NCBI GenBank assembly: GCA_014529385.2
Contig: CM043944.1
Location: 85,277,884 to 85,341,883 of the forward strand
From: Adiantum capillus-veneris
Taxonomy: Eukaryota; Streptophyta; Polypodiopsida; Polypodiales; Pteridaceae
Reading direction: 5' to 3'
DNA: 64,000 nucleotides
Shown: positions 12,501 through 23,780 of the stretch, piece by piece
Layout: every line of letters begins with the position of its first letter
How positions within the stretch are numbered: the stretch's first letter is position 1
Made by a program: the position numbers and the translations under genes
The notes under the pieces: generated by a model
Told to the model about the DNA's origin: nothing
Seen by the model: the letters and a program-made list of their open reading frames with translations, nothing else
Databases searched by the model: none

Positions 12501-13444
12501 ATTGCAAGTGCTAACATGCAGGACATCAAAAACCTGAAAGAAGAACTATCTAAATCTTTTTAATGAAAGATTTATGTGCTGCAAAGAGGATACTTGGTAT
12601 GAAGGTATCAAGGGAAAGGACGAAGAAGACAATAAAGCTATCTCAAGAGGATTACATCAAGAAGGTACTAAAAAGGTTTGCAATGCAAAATGCAAAAACG
12701 GTTTCTACACCTTTGGCTGGTCACTATAAACTAACCAAGGATATGTGTCCAAAGACATGAGAGGAGATAGCCTATATGTCTAAAGTTCCATATGTTGCAG
12801 CGGTACGTTCTCTTATGTATGCTATGGTCTCGACAAGGCCAGACATTGCACATGCAGTGAAAGTTGTAAGTAGGTTCATGGACAACCCAGGTAAAGAGCA
12901 CTGGCAAGCTGTGAAGTGGATACTTAGGTATCTAAAAGGGACAACAACAAATGCTTTGTGTTTTGGAGGAACTGATATTTTTCTAGAAGGGTATGCTGAT
13001 GCAAATATGGCAGGTGACAAAGATACTCGAAGGAGCACTATTGGCTATGTCTTCACGTTTGGAGGCACAACAGTAAGCTGGGCTTCAAAGCTGCAGAAAG
13101 TGGTCTCACTTTCTACCAAGGAAGTAGAGTACGTAGCAATGACGGAGGCAAGCAAAAAAATTATGTGGCTTCACAGATTCGTAAAAGAGCTTGGATTCAA
13201 ACAAGACAATTGTGTCTTGTACAGTGATAGCCAAAGCGCTATCCATCTTGCGAAGAACTCAGCCTTTCATTCAAGTACAAAGCACATTGAGGTGAGATAT
13301 CACTTCATACACACTCTTTTGGAAGAGGGACAACTAAAGCTAGGAAAGGTGCATACCATTGAAAATCTTGCAGACATGTTTACAAAGGTGGCCAACAAGG
13401 AGAAGTTGAGCTTTTGTTCATCTTCAATCGGCATTCAAGGATAA
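9569..13444 (+). pseudogene. Copia-2b Gag-Pol polyprotein, broken
   Basis: ATG at 9569 starts Gag (MAEEGKLKIEKFND), stopped by TGA near 9738. The frame 10045-10476 holds a canonical zinc knuckle CWNCGKKGHVKKDC and a protease start reading IVGSGASVHAT, so the catalytic Asp of DSGA is replaced by Gly. The protease C-terminus is at 10518-10781. Integrase is scattered over 10780-11330, and 11307-12434 carries the rest of integrase plus the RT N-terminus (NKWVYKLKE, QMDVIMAF). The RT active site YVDDM is near 12486 in another frame. RNase H at 12776-13444 is open and includes YSDSQSAIHLAKN. There are many frameshifts and stops; more decayed than Copia-1. Confidence 0.88.
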
Positions 13445-13508
13445 GAAGCCAGGATAGAAAGGAGTCAATCACAGGTTTGGTTTGGAGATCAGTATCCAAG
13501 TGGGAGAT

Positions 13509-14164
13509 TGTTAAGTATGGAGCCTGATTTACCTCTTGTAATTTTTTGTATTAAAAATGCACATTTGTAAGGCCCCCATTATGAGGAGAAGCCATCATGC
13601 CTGAAGAAAAATCACTCACCAAAAATAAAAATCACTCGTCGGAAACCAAGTTTTCACGCCCAGTCTCGAGCATGAGCTCGAGACTCGCTTCGCCTAAATA
13701 TTCTTTTTTGCCGGAATATTATGGCTGGACGACGGCCAGAACATGGTCGGAAAACGACCGGCCGGTTGGCCGGTTGCCGGTAGTCAATGGCCGATGGCCG
13801 GAGGTCGGAAGTCAATGGTCGGTGGCCAAATTCAAAAGCGGAGTTGTCTTCTCAAGGGCGGCAACACATGGGCGGATTGGAGGGTCCGATTTGGACTTAC
13901 CTACACAAGGGCGGCTACACATGGCTGCCTCTCATGAGAGAGGGCAACCCTTTTGGCCTATAAAAGGAGGCCATTTCTACACACATTTCATAGTGTGAAG
14001 TTGACGCAACAAGGTGGGTGTGAGGTGGTGAGAGTGAAGCAAGGTGGGAGCTCCAAAAGGGTATAATCCCTTTGTAACCTACTTCTTGTTTTGAAGTACT
14101 AAAACCATTGAGTGGCTGCTTTCCCGTGGACGTAGTCCACATTGGGTGAATCACATTTATTGTG

Positions 14165-14253
<89 letters not shown>

Positions 14254-14330
14254 ATCTCTTGTGTGTGAAAAGTATTTCTCTCCATTAAGTATTCCACTCA
14301 CTCTACTTTGCTACGTCATATTTCCTAACA
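13509..14330 (+). repeat. 3' LTR of Copia-2b
   Basis: 822 bp, TGTTAAGTATGG...CCTAACA. It is longer than the shared LTR mainly because its CT tract is longer, and it carries a duplicated GGCCGG-rich stretch around 13755-13825. Confidence 0.9.
14169..14251 (+). repeat. CT dinucleotide microsatellite in the Copia-2b 3' LTR
   Basis: Pure (CT)n of about 80 bp, at the same LTR position as 9359-9415. Confidence 0.95.
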
Positions 14331-15578
14331 AATTCATCATTGACTCTAGTAGGGGCTTCACCATTGGGTATGCGAGACAAATGATCTGCCATGACATGTC
14401 TTTTACCAGGTCTCACCACAACAATAAAATCAAACTCAAGAAGAATTAACAACCATCGTGTAATTCTTCCCGTGTAACAAGGTTTAATTACTAGATACAA
14501 CAATGCTTGATGATCAACATAGAAGACAAACTTGTTAGCAAAAAGGTAGTAGCGAAATTTTTTTACTGCATAAATCATAGCTAAACCTTTCCTCTCTGTA
14601 GTGGTCTCGGCAGCAAAGTTTAAAATAAACCATCGATAATAACCAACATGGCTCATGAACCTTTGAACTACTTGATAGTTTGTACGGGGAGGGAAGATAA
14701 GAGAGACTCTGAGTATGAAGGCGTCGGGGCCTCTGCTAGGAGGACACTTGAAAAAGGGGCTGGTATGAGCCCACAATCCCCTTTTCCCCCGACAGGACCC
14801 TCCCCAGCGTGAGTAGGGTTATGTGTATAGGTATAGATCATAAGTGTACACTAGCAATTCAGCAATCGCTTTAATTTCTCCTTCATCTATGGAAATCCAT
14901 TTTGGACACTGTATGTCCTAAAATGATTCCATGTTTAACCCAAAATTGGCATTTGAAAGGGTTTAAGGAGATGCGATACAATCTGCACTTCTCAAACACT
15001 TTGCATAAACATGATAGATGTTCTTTCCAAGAAGAATAAACACAAAGGTAATCTAAGAAAGCTTCACAAAACTCCCTCAAATATTCTCTAAAAGCGGTGT
15101 TTATTAATCTTTGGAAGGTAGTAGTAGCATTGGTTAAGCCAAAAGCCATAACACGAAACGCGAACACTCCGAATTCGGTTATAAACGCCGATTTAGCTTG
15201 GTCCTCTAGTGAAATTGTAATTTGATTGTATCCAGAGTACCCATTTAAAAAGCTATAAGCTTCCTTCCCTGCAACTCCTTCAAGCACATGTTCTGAATAT
15301 GGCAAGGGGTAATGGTCCCTCTTAGTGGCAACATTGACCTTCTTGAGATCCACTCACACTTTGAGTTTCCCATTATTTTTTGGCACAATCACCATTGGAG
15401 ACACCCATTCTGAGTGCTCAATAGGATAGATGAATCCGCATTTGACAAGCTTTTTAATCTCTTCTTGAACAATCTTTGTATACTTAGGATTCATTGGGTA
15501 GGGTCGTTGTTGGACTGGTTTTGTCATGCTATTCATGGGAATTGTGTGTTGCAGCATGGAAGATGGAACACCTTTCAT
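14331..15578 (-). pseudogene. Gypsy-A reverse transcriptase and RNase H, broken
   Basis: Minus strand. 15354-15578 carries the RT N-terminus (QQRPYPMNPKYTK, EWVSPMVIVPK), separated by a TGA from 14883-15353, which carries the palm (GYSGYNQI, FRVMAFGLTNA). The expected FLDD active site reads FLDYL, so the second catalytic Asp is lost. 14303-14776 carries the end of RT and RNase H (VQRFMSHVGYYRWF, FYVDHQALLYL, KRHVMADHLSRIP), but about 275 bp covering the first RNase H Asp is deleted near 14610. A 177-bp foreign stretch (14685-14861) interrupts the connection. Relatives are at 57040-58560 and 39600-40700. Confidence 0.85.
14685..14861. other. 177-bp unexplained insertion in the Gypsy-A RT
   Basis: This stretch has no counterpart in Gypsy-B or Gypsy-C, which read straight through here. 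It replaces about 18 bp of the parent. It contains a short stem (GAAAAAGGGG near 14748 opposite CCCCTTTTCC near 14777) but no obvious terminal repeats or target duplication. Origin unknown; filler DNA or a small unrecognised mobile element are both possible. Confidence 0.55.
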
Positions 15579-15867
15579 ATCATGATATGTCCAGGTAAAT
15601 GTATCCTTGAATTCCTTGAGAAGTTCTTTAAGTACATACTCCTCAGTCTCTGTCTAGATCTTGGGCAATGAAAACAGGTTTGGACTCTTCTCTTGGGTCT
15701 GCTAACTCTATCTCCTTAACTATCGTTGGACCGTCATAAAGTCCATTACTTTCATCGATAGGTTTTTTTTGAGCCTTGGTATACACAACCTTATGCTCCT
15801 CCATGGTGTAGGATTTGAAATGATCGGGTGCAAGGTGTAAGTCTGTGGGGTCTTGTTGTTCTATGGA

Positions 15868-17202
15868 CTATGATTTCTCTTCCACTTCCTTTTGTTGTTG
15901 AGATAACTCTTTATTGTGTTGTCTCCTTACGGTATGGCTCAACTTTGGCTTCTCTGTAGCCTCTAGTTGTGCAATGTCAATGGGTTGTTGACTACACCAC
16001 TTAACGCTTTTAAGGTATTCACCCCATTTATCTACCAGCTTCCGATGAGCATCACATGCCCCTATATAATTAAGCCATTCTGCGGTAGATTTCTTTTCAT
16101 TTATTCTAGCATGCACATTTTCTCGATATCATCGCCTCTTATATCTCTTACTCTTCTTGTCTAATTTTCGATTATGGCCCGATCTCTAGTGAAGAGTCAC
16201 CAGATGAATCGCTACTTGTGTCTTCTATTCCCTTGGATAGATTGTCATCTAGGGTACCATTGGGCCATGAATGGTTTGTCCCCACATTTTCACTAAGATT
16301 TAACTCAGATTTTTCATCCTCAGAGTCAATTGCAATTGATGATTTTAACTTTGAATCGTATGGGCTATAGTCTTGTGAGACGCTACTAGTTCCAATGTCA
16401 GTCAAGCCTTCATCTTGTAGGTCAACAAAAGCTATATGTGTTGCTTCTATCATATTTAAGGATACGAGCAGTGGCATTTCATCCCCCTCAAATGTTACCC
16501 AGGTCATCCCCCTATTTCCCCAAGTGTTTATGGTTGCTGCTAGGTGGACCCAATCCACATTATCAGACTCAGCCATCCCAGGTAGAACATCCATATAAGG
16601 AGAATCTCCGCCAACATCAGTGTCCATTTTACATGTGTAACAATACTGCAGTGGGGCCGAGTGAACTGTGGTGTCAGATCTATGATCAATTATAAATGTG
16701 TTTCCTAGAGGATGTGCTTGACCAGTTCCAAAATCTACTCGAATAACAGAGTCCTGGAACTGCAAGTAGACATGGGTTTTAGACCAGTCATGCACCATCT
16801 TTGATTTCCTCATGAAAGGGCGTCCTAAGATCATTTCAGATGTCATGCGTGCTTGGAGAAATCCATAACAATGAAGGTATTTCTTATTTTGTGTCCAAAG
16901 ATCTTGAGATCTTCTAGCATCCCAATAGTTTTAACAATAGACCCATTGGCCATCTTTACCACTACGGTTGTGGTCCCAAGGTGAGGTCTTCCCATAGCTT
17001 CCCAGCAATTTTTAGTCACAATGCTAACCCCAACGCCACCATCAAGGATTCCCTTCATAGTTAATCCCTTAGTAGTGATTGGTATGGTCGCATTGGATTC
17101 ATCACCCTCAAAGTATTGTCCCAACTTGTTAACAGGTATTTCTACAATAGAGTTGTCATCTAGGTTGGGTTGTGGATCTAAGTGTTCCTCCTCTATTGGC
17201 AT
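15868..17202 (-). pseudogene. Gypsy-A first protease-like region
   Basis: Minus strand. 16843-17202 carries a retropepsin-like fold start (VNKLGQYFEGDES, ILDGGVGVSIV) and 16172-16846 its end (MILGRPFMRK, MVHDWSK), followed by the family-specific segment with CYTC and NVDWVHLAATINTWG. 15868-16116 holds the conserved TAEWLNYIGACDAHRKLV block. The active site is DGG rather than D[ST]G, as in Gypsy-B and Gypsy-C. The frames are separated by small shifts. 15579-15867 is the decayed linker to RT. Confidence 0.75.
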
Positions 17203-17356
17203 CTCCCTTCCATCTGTGCAAATTGTGGTAGCCTGACTTTCAGTTCTCCATTGAAGAAAGCTTGAAGAGCTAAGAATAGCTCGGGGTCTCCATATAGTTT
17301 GGACATGATGGTGGTTCTAACTTCTGAAGCCATGAAATCCATTAGTTTGGAATTGT

Positions 17357-19036
17357 TTAATGACACCTTTTGGCTTCAGTCCCTTGATGAGGGGAAGATG
17401 GGATCTCCATTTCTTCGATAGGGTTAGGTAGTCCCTCTGTAAACATTCTTTCCAACAAGAAGTGAGTACGCCTACTTTCCCATGACTTCAAGTCACTTTC
17501 TTCTTGGATGACACTAGGTATGGCTAGGGGTCTATGGACTTTGTGAGGTTGTTGTTTTGTAGGAAACAATGTGTCTGTAATTTGGATGTGCCTAGATGCT
17601 GGCTCTATATCCTGTTGGGTCTCTTCTACCAAACTTCTTAATTGCGTGACTCGCTCAATCTCCTCTGTGGGTTTGGGTAAGATCTTATCTTCTTCTTGGG
17701 TCCTGACCATTGTGGCTCATGACGATCTTCCTTGTTGGTTTCTTTCCTAGTGGCCATTTCGATCTCCATGGTTTCACGTGAATCAGAATCCTCTTCAGCA
17801 CTCGAGGTATGTCTGTCCATGCTAAGGTTGGTATATTGGCCATCGCGTGCTTAAATACTATGCAATCCTTAGCTTGATGACCATACCTCCCACATGCATT
17901 GCAATTCCCATTAAATTTTAGTCTAAAAGTAGGGCATTCATTGGCACTATGCGGACCATATAAAACTGAGCACATTGTTGCTCCCTTCTTGGATACATAT
18001 GATTGTTTTGTGGAGCACGGTTGTGTCTAAGACTCTCTTGAATGGCCTTGGTGAGATCTGCTAAAGTCATCTCAAATATCTTTGGCTCCTTAGAAATAGG
18101 CTTTAGGGTCATTGGCTCATGCCCTGATGCTTGCGAGCTAGTAGATTTAGGCTCAACAGACACTCTTTGTCCTTGAATCATTAAATTATCCTCCAATCGG
18201 ATCACATTGGTGGTGACTGCTTCCCACGTGGTGATACCTCTAATGACTAGGCCATTGTAGATATCCTCATGTCGTAATCCTCTAATGAATTTATCAAGCA
18301 ATTGGTTCATACTCCCAGTTTTTGTTTAGAAATGCTCCATCTAGGATTGAGGTGCTAGGGGTGTCCTTTGAACTAGATGCAATGTGGCTCTCTATGGATT
18401 GACCCTTACTGGTCCTAATTCAGGAGCACTTGATTGCTCGCCTGGCATGGATGTCGACATAGGGGCTTTTGTTTTTAACTCCCTCCTTTGCTCTGTCCTA
18501 CATCAGCTCTCAATTTCCTTTTCCCTAGCTGCAATGATATACCGTTGAAGCTCTTGCACTCCGGCAAGGCTTCTCCAATTAGGTAGTATAACCTCAGAGA
18601 GGAATAGCTCTGAAGAGTCAAGGGGTGCAATGAATGGAGTATTTATGTTCACACTCTCCAGGAGCATGGGGTCTATGTTGGTCATGAATGGCAAATTTAC
18701 TTTCCCACCCCCCTCATTTACATTGTTAGCTCCATGTTCGGAGTGAGTGGCTCTACTATAGGTTTCCTTCAAGCAGCTAAGCATGCTCCGCCCAAACCGT
18801 GGGCCCAAGGCATGCATGTCTTGGCTTGAGCTATTAGGATTAGACATTGGGTAACCCTCCATGATGTCGTAGTCAAAGGAAGAGCCACTAGACGCAATAT
18901 GTGGGTCCTCAGTGGTACTACCTTGGGTTCCCGGTGAGGGCCTAGAGCCTAAGGTAGAGAAATAATGAGTACCCACGTAAACAGAGACACCCTCAATGTG
19001 CTTGTCCTCTAGCACACGACCAGAGAGTAGGTCCAT
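17357..19036 (-). pseudogene. Gypsy-A Gag, broken and internally deleted
   Basis: ATG at 19036 (MDLLSGRVLEDKHIEG) matches the starts at 29301 and 51664. The N-terminal acidic Ser-rich region runs to 18503. Near 18315 the sequence jumps from the NENWEY region to NQLLDKFIRGLRHEDI, dropping the segment equivalent to about 52400-53640 of Gypsy-C, which includes much of the capsid-like domain. Zinc knuckles follow at 17930-17975 and around 17890 (CNACGRYGHQAKDC). 17357-17820 carries the C-terminal linker (HIQITDTLFP), where Gypsy-C has TAG in place of this CAG. No third and fourth knuckle seen here. Confidence 0.82.
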
Positions 19037-19816
19037 ATGACCTCAACACTCTAGAAGTGTTGGTGAGTGTCCGTGAAGGCCGCTCGCCTAGTTTTCTTTT
19101 AGGTGTTTACAACCCAATTTTTATTTTTCATTTTTTATCCCTTTTTTTTTAAACCGAGCCACGGAATATGGTGTGTGATAGCTCAAAATGAGTGTCTTGG
19201 CTAGGGGGATGTGCCGTGCTTTACAGCCCCCGATTTGGTTACATACAGCCCTCGGAATCCTAAAACTAGTCTTATCCTAGGTGGGGAGAGGGCTAGAATT
19301 AGTAAGTCCAAAGGGTGACTATGAAGGGGATGGTGGAGGACTGAAGGAACTTGTCCCACATACCCTCCCTTCACTTGAGATCCTAGTAGTATATCATAAG
19401 ACTCAGGACTGAGGCCTGGGCCTGGGCCTGTGCCTGGGCTTGGGCTTGGGGAATGATCCCGATCCTTCCTTTTAGGATAAGCTGTTTTCTACATTTAATT
19501 TCCAAATTTCGTTTTGGTCTCAATATTCTTGAGCGTTTTCTTTTAACAGAAAAAACTCTCGTGAGGGCAATGTGGCCGCGTGGGCGCCGAGCTCCCACAT
19601 GCACACATCACCTCCTACAAACTTTGTATAGCCTCTTTCCAACTAACACAGTTAAACGCAGCTAATTAATGCTAACTACCTCTGCTAACACTCTGTCAAA
19701 CACGGTACTCTGCACACTCACAGACATTCCACACAACACAACAAAACATCAAAAACTGATGGAAGAAAGGCTTCTCGAGGCAGCAATGAGTGCTCCTTGA
19801 GCTTAATGCAAAGCTT
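19037..19816 (-). other. 5' leader of Gypsy-A
   Basis: Non-coding leader between primer site and gag ATG. It contains a variable hexanucleotide run of CCCAAG/CCCAGG type at 19411-19455 (read on the minus strand) that recurs at the same place in Gypsy-B (28905-28930) and Gypsy-C (51211-51250). A conserved block lies just upstream of the gag ATG. Confidence 0.7.
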
Positions 19817-19838
19817 TCCTCGACAGCGGTGCCAAAAA
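19817..19838 (-). promoter_or_regulatory. Primer-binding site of Gypsy-A
   Basis: The minus strand reads TTTTTGGCACCGCTGTCGAG directly after the LTR, aligned with TTTTTGGCGCCGCTCCTGGG in Gypsy-C. The TGGCRCCG core resembles the tRNA-Asp type of primer site used by Athila-like elements. Confidence 0.6.
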
Positions 19839-20061
19839 TTTACGCTTTGTCATACGTGTCGAAGGCTGGGAACTTGCCTGTGCACCATGTGTGAGCCTCT
19901 AAAGGCTACAAACACACAACTAGAGAGTCCTAGCAAGCTCAACGAAACAATGGTGTGTCACTCACAGTTCAATGCTTCCATTGTGAAGAATGCTATGCTG
20001 CAAAAAAGAAGGAGCCGTTGCCGATGCCGCGCTCAACCACCGATGTCACCGCAATGCTCGA

Positions 20062-20158
<97 letters not shown>

Positions 20159-20757
20159 CGCGCGCGCACACACACACACACACACATACACATGAGCACA
20201 TGAAGGAGAAGGAGATAGAGATGGAGCAAGAGCACTTCTTAGCTTACACCTCCCACAATGAAGATTTTACGTCAAAATAGAACTTTTATAAGAGTTTAAC
20301 CCATTCACACATGGGCACCCACAGTAGTCGATCAAAGTAAAAATAGTATCAAATGAAATATGTGGTGCGTCACTCATCGGTGATCACCCAAGCACCTATA
20401 GGACAAACAAGCCCGATCCCTAACACAAAACACCTTATGTCCGTCGATGTTAACTGGACTGACGTCCATTTGTCAAGTTCAGCACCAAGCAATGGGAAGC
20501 GTTGGGCAGTCACCATGCCTCCTATTCGTCGAGTATTGACTCCAATGTATGACTTGTAATTACATCACCACAAGAGTCTCCGTTGTCAGTTATCATGCCC
20601 CAAGGTCTTTTCCGTCGCCTAAAGCGGCTTTAACACCAAGGTCAAAACCAAGCGATAGGGAGCGTTGGGCAGTCACCAAGCCTCCTATTCGCCTATTATT
20701 GACTCCATTGTATGGCTTGTCGCAAGGTCTTTACTGTTGCTTGTAGTGACTTTAACA
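19839..20757 (-). repeat. 5' LTR of Gypsy-A
   Basis: About 919 bp. On the minus strand it starts TGTTAAAGTC at 20757, has several copies of a roughly 110-140 bp U3 unit (20430-20757), a TATAAAAG box near 20290, a long GA/CT tract and a CA tract, and ends at 19839 before the primer site. The sequence outside (TTCAA...) belongs to gypsy element D. The other side of the insertion is beyond the window, so the target duplication cannot be tested. Confidence 0.78.
20064..20187 (+). repeat. (CT)n and (CA)n microsatellites in the Gypsy-A LTR
   Basis: About 90 bp of pure CT followed by a GCGCGC junction and about 20 bp of CA. The transcribed strand of the element reads this as TG then GA repeats, as in the shorter tract of the Gypsy-C LTR near 50298-50342. 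Confidence 0.95.
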
Positions 20758-22107
20758 TTCAAAAAATTCTTGCACTTTTGCAATCCATGAATACTTAACA
20801 TTCTTTTTATGTTAAGTCATGTAATGGACCTGCTATTAGTGAGATTTTTTTTATTTTTATGAAGCATCTATAGTATGCACACATACCTATAAAGCTTTGT
20901 ACCTCCTGTAGATTCCGTGGATTAGGCCATCCTCTTATTATCTCTAACTTTGTTGGATCCATATGGATGCCATCCTTAGAGATAATGTGACCTAACTATT
21001 GAATCTCTTATAAGAAAAATTCACTTTTCTTTTGATTAATTAAAATCTTATTCTCTCTCACAACTTGAAAGATTACCTCGAGGTGTCGCTTGTACTCCGC
21101 AAGAGAATTTGAGTGGCCTGAAGATTTTTGTCCATCATGAGTTTGAATGTGTCTAGAGCATTTGGCACGCCAAAACTTTGTAAATTATCAAATAGATCTT
21201 CTATGTGTGGCACAGGAAATCTATTTTTCATAGTAATCTTATTTAGTGCTCTATAGTCGACACACATGTGTTATGTGTCGTCTTTCTTTTGCACTAAAAG
21301 CAATGGTGAACAAAATGGAGAGGAGCTACACCTCACCATCCCTTTTTCCACCAATTCATGCACTTGCCTCATGATCTCCTCTTGTTGACCTAGTGAAACT
21401 CAATAAGGAGGCTTGTTAGGCAAGGAGCTTCCTGGTAGGATCTCAATTGCATGGTCATCATCCCTCATTTTAGAGGTAGCTCACTAGGGATGTCATCAAT
21501 GAAAACATATTGGGATCCATTTAGGAAATTAGACAACTCAAATTCTTCTTGATTCCCTTTATTGCAAGGATATGGTGTTCTCCGACTCATTAGCATCTAT
21601 GTACATGGTCTTTTCCCTGTAGGTGAAGTAGATTCTCCTTTCAGGAAACTTCATGTTGGAAGCCATGTGGTTAGACCATGGTGCCCCAATGATAACATTC
21701 TCCTCTTTGAGAGGGAAGATGAAGAAATCCTTTTTGTCCACATAGCTTTGGACATGAAGCCTTAATTTTCCAATTAATGAAGTAACTGAGACGTTTTGTC
21801 CCTTGATCTAGCTTCATTGGCTTTCAATGCATCTCCCATCTTGTGGGCTTGTATGCCTAGCTTAGTGGTCAACTCCGTGGAATGAAGTTGTGAGTTGAAC
21901 TAGGGTCAAACAAAATAAAGGTATCATGCTCTTGCATCTTTCCCCAAGCATAGGAAAGGAGAAATCCTTGGCAATGAGCATCCTCTTTTGGAGCTGCAAA
22001 CATAGAGACTCTAGGAGTCTCATTGCGGGCAATTTTCTTGGGGCAAGGACGATAACCATGTCCTTGCTCCCCACACTTAAAACATTTGTGGTCCTTACTA
22101 AAAGATT
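20758..22107 (-). pseudogene. Element D protease and reverse transcriptase start, broken
   Basis: Minus strand. Just before it the zinc knuckle reads GEQGHGYRPCPKKIA. The protease start reads FILFDPSSTHNFI where the family has D-S-G-S-T-H-N-F, so Gly of the active site is lost. RT begins with QVHELVEKGMV and SSSPFCSPLLLVQKKD, then MCVDYRALNKITMKNRFPVP at 21214-21267. This wording is typical of plant chromoviruses, unlike the VDLKKVNAAT of the A/B/C family. Many stops. The frame is cut by the Gypsy-A insertion. Confidence 0.75.
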
Positions 22108-23366
22108 CTAGCTCTTTAGGAGAGAGTTTATATTTACCTTTGTAAACTCCCTTCTCCTTGGACCAATTGTTGTTGTTATTGGAATAACCTTGTAAGAATT
22201 TTGGGCATTGGTTTTCCCCTTGGCATAATTTTTGTCTTTATTTTCAATGGGCTTGACATTCCATCTAGCCCCTTGTTGGAAATTGATGCGCGAAGCAACC
22301 ATGGTGTGGTGGATTACTTTGGTGATAGAACTAGGCCGTTGAGAGTTGACATACTCGGCCATCTCTTTGCGTAATCTCGCACAAAATTGTTTCTTTTGCA
22401 CGGCAAAGTATATCTTTTTAAAGATAGTAGTCTTGAGATGTAAATCCCAAACTTGTCCACATATTTGTGGATAGACTCATGAGAGAGAAGCTTTAAACTT
22501 CACCATTTGGTAAGCACTTTGTCCTTTGCATCACTTGCAAGGAATTTCTTCATGATGGAAACTCATAGAGTTTTCCATGTCTTTGGGGCTTTGCCATTTC
22601 CACAAAAGCTAGCCCACCATTGATGAGCCGATTTTTGGAAGTGCATAGCTACATGGTGTAGCTTGGAGGACTCCGTGAAGCCCTCGTCTCCAAAGGCCAC
22701 ATCAAATTGTTGGATGAAGGCCAATACTTTGTCGGTAGCACCAAAGGTGCCATCATAGGTGAGAAAAGAGATACTCTTTCCTCCCTCTTTGAACTTCTTT
22801 AACTTTTGTGACCTTCGCCATGCAGGGTAAGATTTGTGATGTCCTCCCCTCTTGTATTCTCTAGGAGAATAGCCATAGATTTCATCGGTAGAGGAGGAAG
22901 GTGAAGAAGAAGGAGAAGAGGGTGACCTCTTTCTTGCCCTTTTCTTCCTTTGTTTCCTCTCTTTCCTTTTAGAGTGACAAGGAGAAGGACTATGGATTAA
23001 CCATTTCCTCTTGGGAGGAGTTGGAGATTGTCTAGACTGACATCTTCATGGAGCCACATATTTTGAGGAACCTAGGGAGTCATTACTTTCTCGTTCTTTG
23101 GATTCCTCCTCTCGTATGGGAGAGAGTCTTCTTTTGGGGATCTCACCAAGAGGCCTCCTAAGCTCTCTCTCCTCTTTGAGAGGAAACAAAATCCCATAAG
23201 CACGAAGTTGTTGAGTAACTTCGGCTTGCAAAGAGGGGTTGCCCATAGCTTGTTGCAACCTAGTAACAAGATAATTAACAAACATCGGGGCATCATCATT
23301 AGCACCTTCATGTGCAAAATCAAAGTTATCAAAGTGCATTCTACTCTCTTGGTTATTGTCGGCCAT
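22108..23366 (-). pseudogene. Element D Gag, broken
   Basis: ATG at 23366 opens a 106-codon frame (MADNNQESRMHFDNF) with a charged Arg/Glu/Ser-rich tail. After a stop the capsid-like part is still readable in pieces: FLTYDGTFGATDKVLAF, HFQKSAHQWWASF and a block rich in basic residues at 22108-22401. The presence of F-x-G and W-W motifs matches the retrotransposon gag family. Frameshifts and stops make it non-functional. Confidence 0.72.
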
Positions 23367-23767
23367 GTTAATTGATATTATGTGTTTACTTAGTGTATGC
23401 TTTGGAAATTCAAAACCTTAGTTGCTACTCCTCTTAGCCTTTGAAAATAGGCACTTAAGTATCTACACCCATGGCTCGAATTGGTTATTTATAGAGAGTA
23501 GTGGAGTGAGTCTAACATAGCAAAGTTGTCGAGGGATAGCTCCTTCTGGACTTCTTATGGCTCAATAATGGTAAAGCCGTAGGTAAGTCTAAAAAGACTC
23601 CATTATTAAGACCAAATCTCTCAAGGTGTGCACCATATCCCACATAGTGGCCTCAACAAAACCGATAATAGATCTGAGTCCCACTTACCCTAATATAATT
23701 AACAAAATCAACTATTAATACGATACTTAAGGACCTCTCTTCTTAAGCAAGAAAAGAGAAACCTAAT

Positions 23768-23780
23768 GCTCTGATATCAA
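23768..23780 (-). promoter_or_regulatory. Primer-binding site of element D
   Basis: The minus strand reads TTGATATCAGAGC immediately inside the LTR end, one mismatch from the initiator-Met complement. Confidence 0.72.

Larger units (their letters stand above)
8716..14330 (+). mobile_element. Copia-2b, Ty1/copia LTR retrotransposon
   Basis: LTRs 8716-9495 and 13509-14330 (TGTTAAG...CTAACA) bound an internal region with a Met-tRNA primer site, gag, protease, integrase, RT and RNase H. On the right it abuts Gypsy-A at 14331, where the host reading resumes. No target duplication can be tested, because on the left the LTR continues directly into the partial Copia-2a copy. The coding region is heavily broken. 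Confidence 0.9.
1..20757 (-). mobile_element. Gypsy-A, Ty3/gypsy element of the A/B/C family, nested and decayed
   Basis: Minus-strand LTR retrotransposon, read from its 5' LTR (19839-20757) through leader, gag, protease, reverse transcriptase, RNase H and a post-integrase region to a 3' LTR cut by the window edge (1-207). Its segments match the complete plus-strand relative at 49998-63887 in order. It is interrupted by Copia-1 (2050-7182) and a Copia-2 tandem (8032-14330). Between about 8010 and 14331 roughly 2 kb of the element is absent (the integrase and second protease region), and about 1.3 kb of gag is absent near 18315. It is itself inserted into gypsy element D at 20757/20758. Stops, deletions and frameshifts make it non-autonomous. 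Confidence 0.88.
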
